Shown: positions 32,676-42,856 of the stretch, piece after piece
Layout: the number at the start of each line of letters is the position of its first letter
Numbering within the stretch: position 1 is the first letter of the stretch
Position numbers and translations under genes: made by a program
Notes under the pieces: model-generated
What the model was told of the DNA's origin: nothing
Seen by the model: only the letters and a program-made list of their open reading frames with translations
Database searches by the model: none
Assembly: GCA_963575745.1 (NCBI GenBank)
Contig: CAUYUJ010005014.1
Coordinates: forward strand, 236,001-300,000
Length of the DNA: 64,000 bases
DNA from: Prorocentrum cordatum
Lineage: Eukaryota > Sar > Dinophyceae > Prorocentrales > Prorocentraceae
Reading direction: 5' to 3'

Positions 32676-32679
32676 AGTC

Positions 32680-33882
32680 GCAGTCACAGCCTCAGCCTCA
32701 GCCTGCCTCATCCTCAGCCTCAGCCTGCCTCAGCCTCAGCCTGCCTCAGCCTCAGCCTCAGCCTGCTTCGGCCTCAGCATCAGTCTGCCTTCAGCCTCGG
32801 CCTCAGCCTCAGCCTGCCTCAGCCTCACCCTGCATCAGCCTCAGCCTCAGCCTCAGCCTGCCTCAGCATCAGCCTGCCTCAGCCTCAGCCTCAGCCTGCC
32901 TCTGCCTCAGCCTCAGCCTGCTTCAGCCTCAGCCTCGGTCTGCCGTCGGACTCAGCCTCAGGCTGCATCAGCCTCAGCCTCAGCCTCAGCCTCATCCTGC
33001 CTCAGCCTCAGCCTGCCTCAGCATCAGCCTCAGCCTCAGCCTGCCTCAGCCTCAGCCTCAGCCTGCTTCAGCCTCAGCCTCAGCCTGCCTGCAGCCTCGG
33101 CCTCAGCCTCAGCCTGCCTCAGCCCGAGCCTGCCTCAGCCTCAGCCTCAGCCTCAGCCTGCCTCAGCCTCAACCTGCCTCAGCCTCAGCCTCAGCCTGCT
33201 TCAGCCTCAGCCTCAGTCTGCCTTCAGCCTCGGCCTCAGCCTCAGCCTGCCTCAGCCTCAGCCTGCATCAGCCTCAGCCTCAGCCTCAGCCTGCCTCAGC
33301 ATCAGCCTGCCTCAGCCTCAGCCTCAGCCTGCCTCAGCCTCAGCCTCAGCCTGCTTCAGCCTCAGCCTCAGCCTCAGCCTCAGCCTGCCTCAGCCTCAGC
33401 TGCCTCAGCCTCAGCCTCAGCCTGCCTCAGCCTCAGCCTCAGCCTGCCTCAGCATCAGCCTGCCTCAGCCTCAGCCTCAGCCTGCCTCAGCCTCAGCCTC
33501 AGCCTGCTCAGCCTCAGCCTCAGCCTCAGCCTCTGCCTTCAGCCTCGGCCTCAGCCTCAGCCTGCCTCAGCCTCAGCCTGCATCAGCCTCAGCCTCAGCC
33601 TCAGCCTGCCTCAGCCTCAGCCTCAGCCTGCCTCAGCCTCAGCCTCAGCCTCAGCCTCAGCCTGCTTCAGCCTCAGCCTCAGTCTGCCTTCAGCCTCGGC
33701 CTCAGCCTCAGCCTGCCTCAGCCTCAGCCTGCATCAGCCTCAGCCTCAGCCTCAGCCTGCCTCAGCATCAGCCTGCCTTCAGCCTCAGCCTCAGCCTGCA
33801 GCCTCAGCCTCAGCCTGCCTGCAGCCTCAGCCTCAGCCTCAGCCTCAGCCTCAGCCTGCCTCAGCCTGCAGCCTCAGAGCCT
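32680..33882. repeat. 1.2 kb (TCAGCC)n hexamer array
   Basis: CAGCCT hexamers, regularly broken by CAGCCTGC-type interruptions that shift the frame, form a higher-order pattern of roughly 20-30 bases (CAGCCTCAGCCTGCCTCAGC). The array is stop-free in all three forward frames (Ser-Ala, Gln-Pro, Leu-Ser), so the 534-codon open frame covering it is not evidence for a gene. The reverse strand contains TGA in one register. Confidence 0.97.
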
Positions 33883-33892
33883 GGAGCCTTCT

Positions 33893-34210
33893 CAAAATGT
33901 GGCCCTCTAGAAGTGGCCTACAGTTGGCTCCGGGCATTCAAAATCATGCCCAGGAATGGAGTTCTGGGAACTCGAAGACCACGAAGTGGCCTACAGTTGG
34001 CTCTGGGTTGGCATTCAAAATCATGCCCAGGAATGGAGTTCTGGGAACTCGAAGACCACGAAGTGACAGTTGGCTGGGCAGCTGAGTTCTGGGAGCTCGA
34101 AGAACACGAAGTGGCCTACAGTTTGCTCCGGGCATTCAAAATCATGCCCAGGAATGGAGTTCTGGGAACTCGAAGACCACGAAGTGCGTTACTGTTGGCT
34201 AAAAAAAGTC
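33893..34210. repeat. Tandem repeat, unit 73 bp
   Basis: AGTGGCCTACAGTTGGCTC-type phrases begin at 33912, 33985, 34062 (diverged), 34110 and 34183 (diverged). Units contain TCAAAATCATGCCCAGGAAT and TTCTGGGAACTCGAAGACCA. One unit has a deletion, giving a 48 bp spacing. The unit length is not a multiple of 3, which argues against coding. Confidence 0.92.
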
Positions 34211-34214
34211 CCCG

Positions 34215-34990
34215 GCACCCGTCCGGATCCCGCCCAGACCCCTCTGGGGATTCATGATGCTCTCTTTCGAGCCCACTAGAAACCTATCGGTCTTCGCTGT
34301 TGGGTGATAATTACGTGTTTCACAGTTCTCGGCCTCTGGGGACCGTCTTCAGGCTCCCTCGAAAAGCTACTCAGGACGAAAGGCCGGCCCTGGAAAAGGG
34401 TCAGGACTTGAAGGACCCCGCACTGAACCAAAACACAGCATCGGATGTCTGAGCTTGGCGCCTCAGCAAAATCGAGGCGGCCGATTTGTCGCCACGTTTG
34501 GCCCCGGGAGGCTGGATTCGGGCCACGTGGCCGTCGAAAAACGACTCGGGAAGCAAGATATGGCCCTGAGGAAGGGGCTGAGAGGTCTGGATACAACGCA
34601 TGGACAAACATCGAGGTGCCAGATGTGTAGAGGCTATTTTTCTTGAGATTCAGGCAAGTTTACTTGCATGGCGTTCGCCCCCCCCCTCGCCCCTCTTCAA
34701 TCGAATACGAGCGTGCAAGTGCCTTTCGACTTGCGTGATTGCCGCACGTCAAGTCGTTTGCGGCCTGCTTCAGGTTCAGCCCCCCCCCCCTCCCGTCCAT
34801 GCAGGTAAACCTGCCAGAGTCTATAAAAAACAGGCTCCTGCGATTGCAGCATCCTGACAGATCACGACCCGGACGACCTTCGACCCCATTTTCCTGTGGC
34901 GCCGAGCCGGATCGATCCGCGTTGGCCCCCGTGGCCCGACATTGGGCGAGCACACCCGGCGCGGCAAAAAGTTGCGACGCCCCGACCATA
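34215..34990 (+). other. Intergenic sequence with two family 3 copies
   Basis: Partial family 3 copies lie at about 34330-34415 (CCTCGAAAAGCTACTCAGGA) and 34505-34600 (GGCCGTCGAAAAACGACTCG). The rest is unassigned. Confidence 0.6.
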
Positions 34991-35002
34991 GGGGACGGCG
35001 CC

Positions 35003-35003
35003 G

Positions 35004-35036
<33 letters not shown>

Positions 35037-35128
35037 ACAGACAGAGGACGGCGCCGACGACGACGACGGCGGCGACAAAGGCAGCGACGGCGACGACGGC
35101 CATCGGCAACGATGGCGACGACGACGAC

Positions 35129-35202
<74 letters not shown>

Positions 35203-35285
35203 GGCGGCGGCGGCGGCGGCGACGGCGGTGGCAACGGCGAAAGCGACGGCGACGAGGACTGCGACGACGGCGACGTCGGCGGCGA
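35003..35285. repeat. Compound (GAC)n-(GGC)n tract
   Basis: GAC triplets (35003-35035 and about 35112-35167) pass directly into GGC triplets (about 35167-35230). The same GAC-to-GGC order occurs at 47815-47935. Confidence 0.95.
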
Positions 35286-35404
35286 GGCCGGGGTCCAGGG
35301 GTAGACCTCCAGGAGGTCCAGGGCAGGTTCCCCAAGACGCCTCCCCTGGACTTCCTGGGGGGGTCGTTTCGTCTCCAGGCCCCCCAAGGGGGGCTGGAAG
35401 CAGA

Positions 35405-35547
35405 CAAGCACGGAGGATCGCGCCACATCGCCGATGCATCGCCGATGTGGCTCGATTTGGAGCCCGATGTTTTCCACGCCGACGTCGCCGATGCATCGGC
35501 GATGCGGCGCGATCCGCCGACCCAGTCTAATCACTCGGACCTTATTT
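35405..35547. mobile_element. Fold-back element family C, copy 1
   Basis: The left arm GGAGGATCGCGCCACATCGC-CGATG pairs with the right arm (other strand) GTCGGCGGATCGCGCCGCAT-CGCC. The arms are full of ATCGCCGATGCATCGCCGAT, itself nearly palindromic. Related to 61598-61807. Confidence 0.75.
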
Positions 35548-35569
35548 CTGGAGTCTGTTCTTTTATTTT

Positions 35570-35915
35570 CCGGAATAACGGCCGTCGTCGGCCCTGCCCC
35601 TCCCCCCCCCAGATGGCGTCACGTTCCGCGCCGGCGGCGTCCAGGAATGCTTAGGGATGACCGAGGCCAAATAGGAGCACAGCCGTGTGCAACGCAGCGC
35701 CTGTGTACACCACAGTGCTTGCATGCACCATAGCGCCTCTGTACACCACAGCGAGTGTGCACACCGCAGCAACCATATTTAATACAGCGCCTGTGTGCAC
35801 CGCAGTGCTTCCGTGCACCGCAGCGCCTGTGCACACTACAGCGCTTGTGTACCACAGCCTCCGCATGCAACGCAGCGCTTCTATACACCAGCGCCTGCGT
35901 GCACAGGATAGGTAG
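35570..35915 (+). repeat. Dispersed repeat E with a 24 bp minisatellite, forward copy
   Basis: A unique head (about 35570-35665: TTCCGGAATAACGGCCGTCG, CCCCCCCCC, GGCGTCACGTTCCGCGCC, CGGCGTCCAGGAATGC) is followed by about nine imperfect units of a 24 bp repeat such as AGCGCCTGTGTACACCACAG (35690-35905). The same order is present in reverse complement at 41000-41400. Confidence 0.82.
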
Positions 35916-36003
35916 AAGGAGCATGTAGGTGAGGATCTGCTGCGGACAGCTGAACACCACACCAGGGAAGTGCTGATAATAGAATGCGATGTTTTTCCCT
36001 CTC

Positions 36004-36260
36004 TGCTCCTCCTCCTCATCCTCCTCCTCCTCCTCCTCCTCCTCCTCCTCCTCCTCCTCCTCCTCCTCCTCCTCCTCCTCTTCCTCCCCCTCATCCTCCA
36101 GCTCTTCCTGCTCGTCCGCTTCCTCCTCCTCCTCCGCCCTGCGCCGCTAACCTTTAGACACGCGCCCCTCTGCGTGTCGTTCGCTCCTCCTCCTCCTCCG
36201 CCCCCTCTTCCTCCTCCTCCTCCTCCTCCTCCTCCTCCTTTTCCTCCTCCTCTTCCTCCT
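36004..36260. repeat. (CTC)n tracts
   Basis: CTC triplets at 36004-36100 and 36185-36260, separated by about 60 bp of mixed sequence. Confidence 0.95.
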
Positions 36261-36547
36261 CCCTCACCCTTCCCCCCCGTCGGGCGGGTCGGCGTTACAG
36301 CGCACGTGCGCATCTCACAGTGCACGGCAGAATGGTCCATTGAATCAGTCCACTTGGTTCTCGGACGGCACTTCTGCGGGAGCCTTCTGGGACGCAGATG
36401 GGAGGAGTCAGGATGATGCGGGAAGACGCGGGAGGACTCGTAGATTCCAGCAGCGCTCCTTTTTCCATACAGATTCCCTTGCAAGTCTTGTATAAAACAA
36501 TTGTTTCCTGTGGAATCCACAGGCGCTCCAGCTTGTCATAAGAATTC

Positions 36548-36549
<2 letters not shown>

Positions 36550-36593
<44 letters not shown>

Positions 36594-36655
36594 GCGTGTA
36601 TGTACATACATACATACATACATGCATGCATACATACATACATACATACCACAAA
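36550..36655. repeat. (TA)n followed by (CATA)n microsatellites
   Basis: About 19 TA units, then CATACATACATA with GCATGCATGCAT variants. Similar CATA-rich DNA occurs at 52975-53280. Confidence 0.93.
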
Positions 36656-36704
36656 TATATGTACAACAATGGTGCTCTGGTGGCATGCTTTTTGAAGTGA
36701 GGCC

Positions 36705-36845
36705 TGGAGAGGGTTTGGAAGATTGAAAAGATGGAAAGGTTATGAAAACGTATTGGAAGATTGAAAGAATGAAAGATTGAACGAATGTTTCATTTGAGAA
36801 TGAAAGGTTTGAAATATTGAAAGGCTGGAAGACGTTTGGGGGGGC
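36705..36845. repeat. Degenerate GATTGAAAG repeats
   Basis: GATTGAAAG-type words recur about every 10-15 bp. The same word dominates 40560-40935. Confidence 0.75.
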
Positions 36846-37061
36846 AGGAGCATGGTGAGAGCCGTCGAGTAATGTGAGGAGGTCGAGCTGACGGGAGTAG
36901 CGAGGAGAGGCCGTTGCGCAGAGGGAGAAAGAGAGAGAGAGAGAGAGCGAAACCAAAAACAGAGAGCACCAGGGTTTGGGGCCGATTTCGGCGAAGGTTT
37001 TGTTCTGGGCCGTCGAACCAGTGCGAGTCACCCAAGTGGATGCCGCGTGTTGGCAGCAGTT

Positions 37062-39007
37062 GTGTGGTCATGGCACGGTGGCGGGATGGGTCTTTTCCTA
37101 TGCCTCCTTGAGGTTGCGGCAGCCGCGAGCGCGGCGGGCGTCGCCATCGCGCCAGATGGCTCGAATATGATGGAGCACTTCTCAACGGCAAATACCATGT
37201 TGCACGTGGTTCCGATCATGGAGAGGTTTCACACCGTTGCGGAGATTCAGCAGACGATGAGGGACTTCTTCGGGTACCTCTTCAGCGACGCGGCCCTGGA
37301 GCTGACGCTGGAGGGAATAGAAAGCAGTCCGTGGCACCAGAAGACGGAATTGCTTTATCCACGGCACTTGGGCCATGCGCTCGAATTCGTAATCAGGCTC
37401 TTCGGGGTAAGCGCGACCTACGCCGCGGCTCATTTCGAAAACGACATGATGTATTTCCTCCCGTCGACCCTCCGCGTGTGCGATGGTGCGATTAAGTACC
37501 AGATGCGCGGGGGCACGATCTCACTGGCTATTTCTGGTCTCGCAAAGAGCCCGCTGCTGGAGCACGAGAGCGCGGTGGTCAAGTCGACGAAGGTGAAGCA
37601 GTTCATGCAGGAGTCTGGACCGGAGAGTTCGAAGAAGATGGCGGCGGCACCATGGTACACTACCACAGGAAGGGACCTGGAGGGCATCATTGACGAGGCG
37701 TCGCAGACGGTGAATCCCTGTGGTCAAAGAGGAGGAGTATACGAGGAGCTCGACTGCCGCATGGCCAAGAACGGAGAAGTGGAGAAGTCGAAAATGAACG
37801 CGCAGGAGCTTCTCCGCGTGGTTGACCCAGCTCTAGACACGGGGAAGAAGTGCAAGCGGGCCAAGAAGTGCGTGGATAATTCAAGTTCGCGGTGTCCGCT
37901 GGTTGCCAGCCGAGTCGGCTGCATCTGTACTTGCCGCAGACATCGTTTGGTGAGTCCTCGCGCCTGGATTTAATTTCTTCGTCGGAGAAGTACACGTTGA
38001 AGCTGCCGCGCCCGGTGGAGACGCTTCCCCGGGAGTGGGCCACGGGGTTTCTCCAAGACGCGCACGTGCCTTTGATCCACGGCGCGCGCGCGCAGCCTGG
38101 GAGGCGCACGAATCGCCGTCGACGAAAAGACGAAGAAAATGTGACTGCTGACGGAGCGAGAGGCCAAGGAAATCGCGGCAGCGTATAAGGCTCGCTTCGG
38201 TGAGAGGGCAATGCAGGATCCCATGTACTCGCTCGCGCGGGGCAAGTTGGACGGGCGCGCTGATTTGGAGCTCGCGAAAACCTTTTGCGCGGAGCACGCC
38301 ACGAGTTTCGCGCGCGACCAGGGGCACAAGTTTGCGATTGAGACGACGGACTTGCAGGGGCGACTGGGACTGCGGAAGATATGCAGCACGTCCTGCACCG
38401 TCGCGCCGCTGTGAACACGTTCATGAAGAACCTGTTCCAGGACACGAAGACGTGGAACCGCCTTCGCGGCGATCACGTTCGCCCGCAGATGCCCCCAGCT
38501 CCAGCGGAGGCAACGGCCGCCGCGGCGCCGCCGAGCGCCGCCGAAGAGACGGGGGCACTGGAGGCCATGGCGAAACTGCGCGCAGCCCGCGATGCGCAGC
38601 AGGAAACCCCAGAAGCACTGCAAGCCGCCTTGTCCAGCAGGAATTTCACTCAGTACCGTCCCGGCACCATGCTGGCCGCGCTTCTGAGCGAGATGTCGAC
38701 CAAGTATGGCACGGTCGAGAGCTCGGAGCAGGTCTGGCGCCTGGCGGGCGGAGAGGGCGAGGCGCGGTGGACTTCCACAGACAGGCAGCCACGCACGATG
38801 CACAACAGGAGGAGCAATGTCGACGCTGACCCGGGCGGGCGTGGAAGGGCCAGAGGCAGGTTTTCGCTGCCGTCGGTGCGCTTCATGCCGCCGGAGTCGC
38901 AGCGGGACCGCGAGTTCGCGGAAGCGGCGTCGCGCCCGGGCGCAGCGGCCGGCGGAGGCGACGCCGCAGCCGCGGACGCGGCGATGGATGCGGAGCAGAT
39001 TCGATAG
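37062..39007 (+). pseudogene. Unidentified gene disrupted by frameshifts
   Basis: About 600 codons of ordinary, non-repetitive protein sequence spread over alternating frames. Frame one runs to about 37875 and includes GLFLCLLEVAAAASAAGVAI (signal-peptide-like), then HVVPIMERFHTVAEIQQTMR, PRHLGHALEFVIRLFGVS and DTGKKCKRAKKCVD. Frame two follows to about 38140 (AGCQPSRLHLYLPQTSFGES, VETLPREWATGFLQDAHVPL). Frame one returns at about 38145 (TEREAKEIAAAYKARFGERA, ELAKTFCAEHATSFARDQGH). Frame two resumes from about 38372 to TAG 39005 (AAVNTFMKNLFQDTKTWNRL, then an Ala/Gly-rich tail). At least three frame changes, or introns lacking standard sites, separate the blocks. I do not recognise the family. 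It could be a decayed host gene or part of a mobile element. Confidence 0.55.
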
Positions 39008-39149
39008 CTGCGCGAAGGAGGTGCGCGTTCCCCTGGCGAGGTTTGCGAATGTCTTACCCGTGCGAGCGATTATGAACCGCGGCGGTGCCAGGGCCATGCA
39101 AGGATTCCTGGACCCTCTTCCGAAACAGAGTCGGACGTCGATGCGAGGC

Positions 39150-40040
39150 GAAGGTGGCACGGGGCGCAAATCCTGTGGGCGAGGGTCGCGATGTTGCCGA
39201 TCTGCGCGAAGCGCGCCAGCGATTGGGGAAAATGTCGGATATCCCTCGGGCGCTCGGACTTTGACGTCTCCGATTTGCGCGAGGCGTGCATCGGAGCTTT
39301 GAATCTGTAAGAAGTTCCTTGGGACTGTAGACCCAGACTCGCCGACCTACGCGTTGGGCGCCTTTGAGTGGCGCCATGGCCATGGAGTTTTGAGGAGCGC
39401 GGCAAATCCTTTGATCGCGCGGGCCTTCACCTAACCGATTTGCGTGAGAGAGCGGCACTTGGTTATCGCAGCTCTTGCAACACCTATGGACGTTCGGGCC
39501 CTGATCTTGCCGATACGAGTGGGAAGTGCCACAGATGTTAGAAAATGTAACAAATCGCTCGGGGTGGTGGGGCCCGACCCTGATGATTTGCGTTAGGGGT
39601 GCCATTGAAATGTCAACCATGTGGCACCTCCCCTGGGTTTGTGGACCCTGACATCGCCGATCTGCCACTTAAGTTTTCAACGCGTTGCAAATCCGATGGG
39701 TTTGCGGACGCTTGTGCGCTGATACGCACGAGGGGCGCCACCGATGTGAAAATGGAGACACATCCCTTGAGTCTCGGGGCCCCGACCCAGATGAATTGCA
39801 TGAGGGGCGCCACCGAGTTTGCACCCATGCGGCAGAACCTTTGGGTTTGTTGACAGTGATCTCGCCGATCTGCGTGAGTCTGCGATCGAAGTTTGAAAAC
39901 TATTGCAAAACCCATCGGTCTGTGGACTCTGATGCTGCCGATTTGCGCAAGGTGTGCCACTGAATTTTCGAAGATGTAGTAAATCCCTAGTCTGTTACAT
40001 TCTGACCCTGCCGATGTTCGCGAGGAGTGCCACCGCTTGT
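39150..40040. repeat. Degenerate satellite, unit about 72 bp, 12 or more copies
   Basis: CGCCGATTTGCGCGAGGGGTGCC-like phrases occur near 39199, 39268, 39339, 39435, 39508, 39580, 39655, 39717, 39788, 39867, 39936 and 40013. Units also contain GTTGCAAATCC and TTTGTGGACCCTGA variants. Strong divergence suggests age. It starts shortly after the disrupted gene. Confidence 0.88.
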
Positions 40041-40545
40041 CTCCATTAAAAAGTTTGGAAGATTATTGAATCGCTTCGCTCATTCCGCCGGCCCGTGATA
40101 TGGCATCGCTGGTTTTTGTTTGTGCGTTCGTTGCCCATGTTGCGCTCTTGGGGGCGGGTGTCGTTCGGACGCGTTGCGCGGGGAGTTTTGATGGTGAAGC
40201 AGTTCCCTGGGGGTCGTCTCTCGATGGGGCGAAATAGAGTCGTCGTCAAGATGCTTCTTTGGAGGGCCTCTTGGGGTCTGTTGAGAGGCCGTTCGGGGGC
40301 GCCTGGGAGACATGTTTGAAGCCTTCTGGGGCTTCTTTTGGGCCTCCTGGGAGTCTCCTGGGGCCTCTTGGCGACATCTTGGGGCCTCTTGGAGGCCTCT
40401 TGGGGCCTCTTTGGGACCTCCTGGGCGCCTTCTGGGACGGAGGGCTCCATGTCTGAGTTCTCGGTATCCCTCCTGAGCCGCTCTTGGGCCCGTCTTGGGG
40501 CCTCCACCGCTTGTCTCCATTAAAAAGTTTGGAAGATTATTAAAT
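40030..40545. repeat. 42 bp direct repeats flanking a 432 bp segment
   Basis: CCACCGCTTGTCTCCATTAA plus AAAGTTTGGAAGATTATT occurs at 40030-40071 and 40504-40545, almost identical. The segment between contains a CTTGGGGCCTCTTGG minisatellite (40255-40445). Either the segment inserted with a duplicated target or the block was tandemly duplicated. Confidence 0.85.
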
Positions 40546-40559
40546 TCTCAGATCTTTCA

Positions 40560-40935
40560 CATTGGGCGTCCCAGATTTAAAAAATGAATGATTGAAAGGT
40601 TTGTTGAAACGAGGTTCATTAGTTGAAAGGTTGAAAGATTGAGAGATCTTTCAAACAGAGCTTCCCGGATTGGAAAGTTGAACGATTGAAATATGTTTCA
40701 CCTTTCAAACCAGGCGCCCCGGATTGAAATATTGAAACGTTGAAAAATTCTCCAGACCGGGATTCCCGGAGTGAAGGGTTGAAAAATTGAAAGATTTTTC
40801 AAACCCGGTGTCCCAGATTGAAGGATTGAAAGAATGAAAGATCTTTCAATCTTTCCACATTTCCACCCGGGGCCCCCGGCCCCCGGCGTGAAAGATCTTT
40901 CAATCTCTCATTCTTTCAAATCTTTCAAACCGTTT
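40560..40935. repeat. AT-rich tandem repeat, unit about 50 bp
   Basis: Units combine GATTGAAAGATTGAAA-like sequence, the palindrome GAAAGATCTTTC and a CGGGGTCCCGGATTG-like boundary (about 40573, 40666, 40721, 40768, 40815). Confidence 0.82.
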
Positions 40936-40999
40936 AATTCCGAGCAGGCCCCTGTTCGAAATTCCTGGCCTGTTGCACCACACGGTTGCTGCGCTGCAC

Positions 41000-41400
41000 A
41001 CTGGCGCCGCGGTTTACACGGGCGGCGTGGTGCACGCCCCCACTGCGGTGTAAACTGGTGCTGCGTTGCACACGGCTGACGCGGTGTACGCAGGCGCTGC
41101 GGCGCTGCTGCGTACGCAAGCGCCGTGGTGCACGCAGACACTGTGGCACACACTAGCGCTGCGTTGCACGCGGCGTCTGCGGTGCACATACGCGGCGCGA
41201 CGTACACAGGTGCTGTGGTGCACGCAGGCACTGTGATTTACACGGGCGCTGTGGTGCAGATCGCCACCTGCATGCTGCTGACACTCGTCGCTGGCCAGTC
41301 CCAGGCATTCCCAGACGCCGCTGGCGCGAAACGTGACGTCATCGGCTTCCTACCCCCCCCCCCCCCCCCACGGATGACGGCTGTCATCGGCCCGGAACAA
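41000..41400 (-). repeat. Dispersed repeat E with a 24 bp minisatellite, reverse copy
   Basis: Reverse complement of 35570-35915: the minisatellite (GTACACAGGTGCTGTGGTGC-type units, 41005-41265) precedes GGCATTCCCAGACGCCGCTG, GGCGCGAAACGTGACGTCAT, a poly-C run (41351-41369) and GACGGCTGTCATCGGCCCGG. Confidence 0.82.
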
Positions 41401-41469
41401 AAAAAAAGGCCCCTGGCTCAGGGCATAGTTGGATCACGTTACGTGGCCCACTGCGCCACCAAGTAATTA

Positions 41470-42232
41470 TAGCGCCGTCTAGGTTACATGTTCATCCGGT
41501 GATGTTGCCCGCGCTTCGTCGCGTTGGGATCTGAAGCCTTACACACAAAGAAAGTGTTGTTGTTCAGCTGGACGTTTTGCCAACCCATCACTGACAGGTC
41601 TCGTCGCAATCATCGGAGCAAGGCGAGCGGCAGGAACTTCGCACCGTTCGACGAGCGCATATCAGAGCTGCAGAATGTTGAAGGTCACGTATCTTCCAAC
41701 AAACGCGCCCCTTCCGAAATCAAACGCATGGCTCGCGCAAAGCGGCGGAGGCAGATACAATACAGAAAGTATTGGCAGGCATGGCGGTCAAAGACACAAT
41801 AGTCACAACACCATGATTGCTGCTTCTGTAGGTGCAAGGGCCTCGAGCATTTCAAGGAGATCCAGCTGAACACGATCGAGCCAACTTATGTCACACACGT
41901 TTCTGTGATGACGTTGCTTGGCCAGTTGCAACGGCACTCATTCAAAGGTTCGGAGCACGTTTGGCAACCTGCTATCAGGAAGGATTTCCCCAACGGTTGT
42001 GGCATTCACCCCTCTGCTGAACACAGCGGCAAAAGTTGTAGACCTAGCAATAGTGGAAGTACCCCTGGCAGACATGCACGACCATGGCATCAGAGCCAAC
42101 AGGGCCCACGTCCGCATTAAGTTAGAAGCGCGTCGAATACGGAGGATGCCCAAGCAGTTTGCAACACATCGCATGCAATTTCACAGTTTCCCCTCAAAGC
42201 TGACCCTGGCCACTACACACTTGCAATGAGTT
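41470..42232 (+). pseudogene. Possible 5' part of the second retrotransposon
   Basis: Protein-like pieces in different frames upstream of the second reverse transcriptase, in the same orientation. One is IKRMARAKRRRQIQYRKYW (basic, about 41720-41790). Another, from about 42036, reads VVDLAIVEVPLADMHDHGIR and ANRAHVRIKLEARRIRRMP, loosely recalling the C-terminal end of an AP-type endonuclease (hydrophobic strand, DH, then H-x-x-V). The match is weak. Composition is less GC-rich than the flanks. Confidence 0.3.
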
Positions 42233-42856
42233 CAAATCGGGCCTCCTAGCTGATGAACACAAATCCTTACCATGCGCATGGTCTCATTGCATTCGTTGAG
42301 ACAAACATGGCCTGTCACGGAGACGCCCCTGTTGACCCGCACTTCCCGAAGGAGAAGGCTGCCGCGTTGAATGTCAGGCGTGGATGAGGTTTGGAGCAAC
42401 ACAAATGTCGGATGGGTCTCTCCTCCTTCCCCCTCCTCCACTCCAGTGCTCGCCTCTATCCCCAGAGCCCGCCTGTCCTCTATCCCCCATCATTTGATTG
42501 ACATCTGTGCGAGGTGCCATTGGCCATGGCGCCAGCGGGGGCTCATTCACACTGTGCGAGGTTTTGCCGCCAGCTTGAACTTCAACTGCAGGGCTCCGCT
42601 GCAATGCCAGAAAGATGAATTGTGTTTCAAGGTCAGTCAGCCAGAAGCGCCCTTGCTTTGAAGATTTATCATATTCCTGGGCGCCAGGGGTACTGGCCCA
42701 AGGGCTGGCACACCATCTCTAATTTGCCCCTCCCCCCCCCCCCTCGCGCCAGAAATCTTGAGTCTCTCCGGGGCCTGCCCCCGGCGTTCCCAGAGGGCTC
42801 CAAGAGTCTGCAACAGAGTCCAAGGGCCCGCCAACATGTCCGCAGGGAGCTGATCA

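Noticed and set aside
32653-34257. A 534-codon open frame over the hexamer array
   Set aside because: The hexamer has no stop in any forward frame and the frame changes register many times; the tail is a 73 bp repeat that does not keep frame. No domain.
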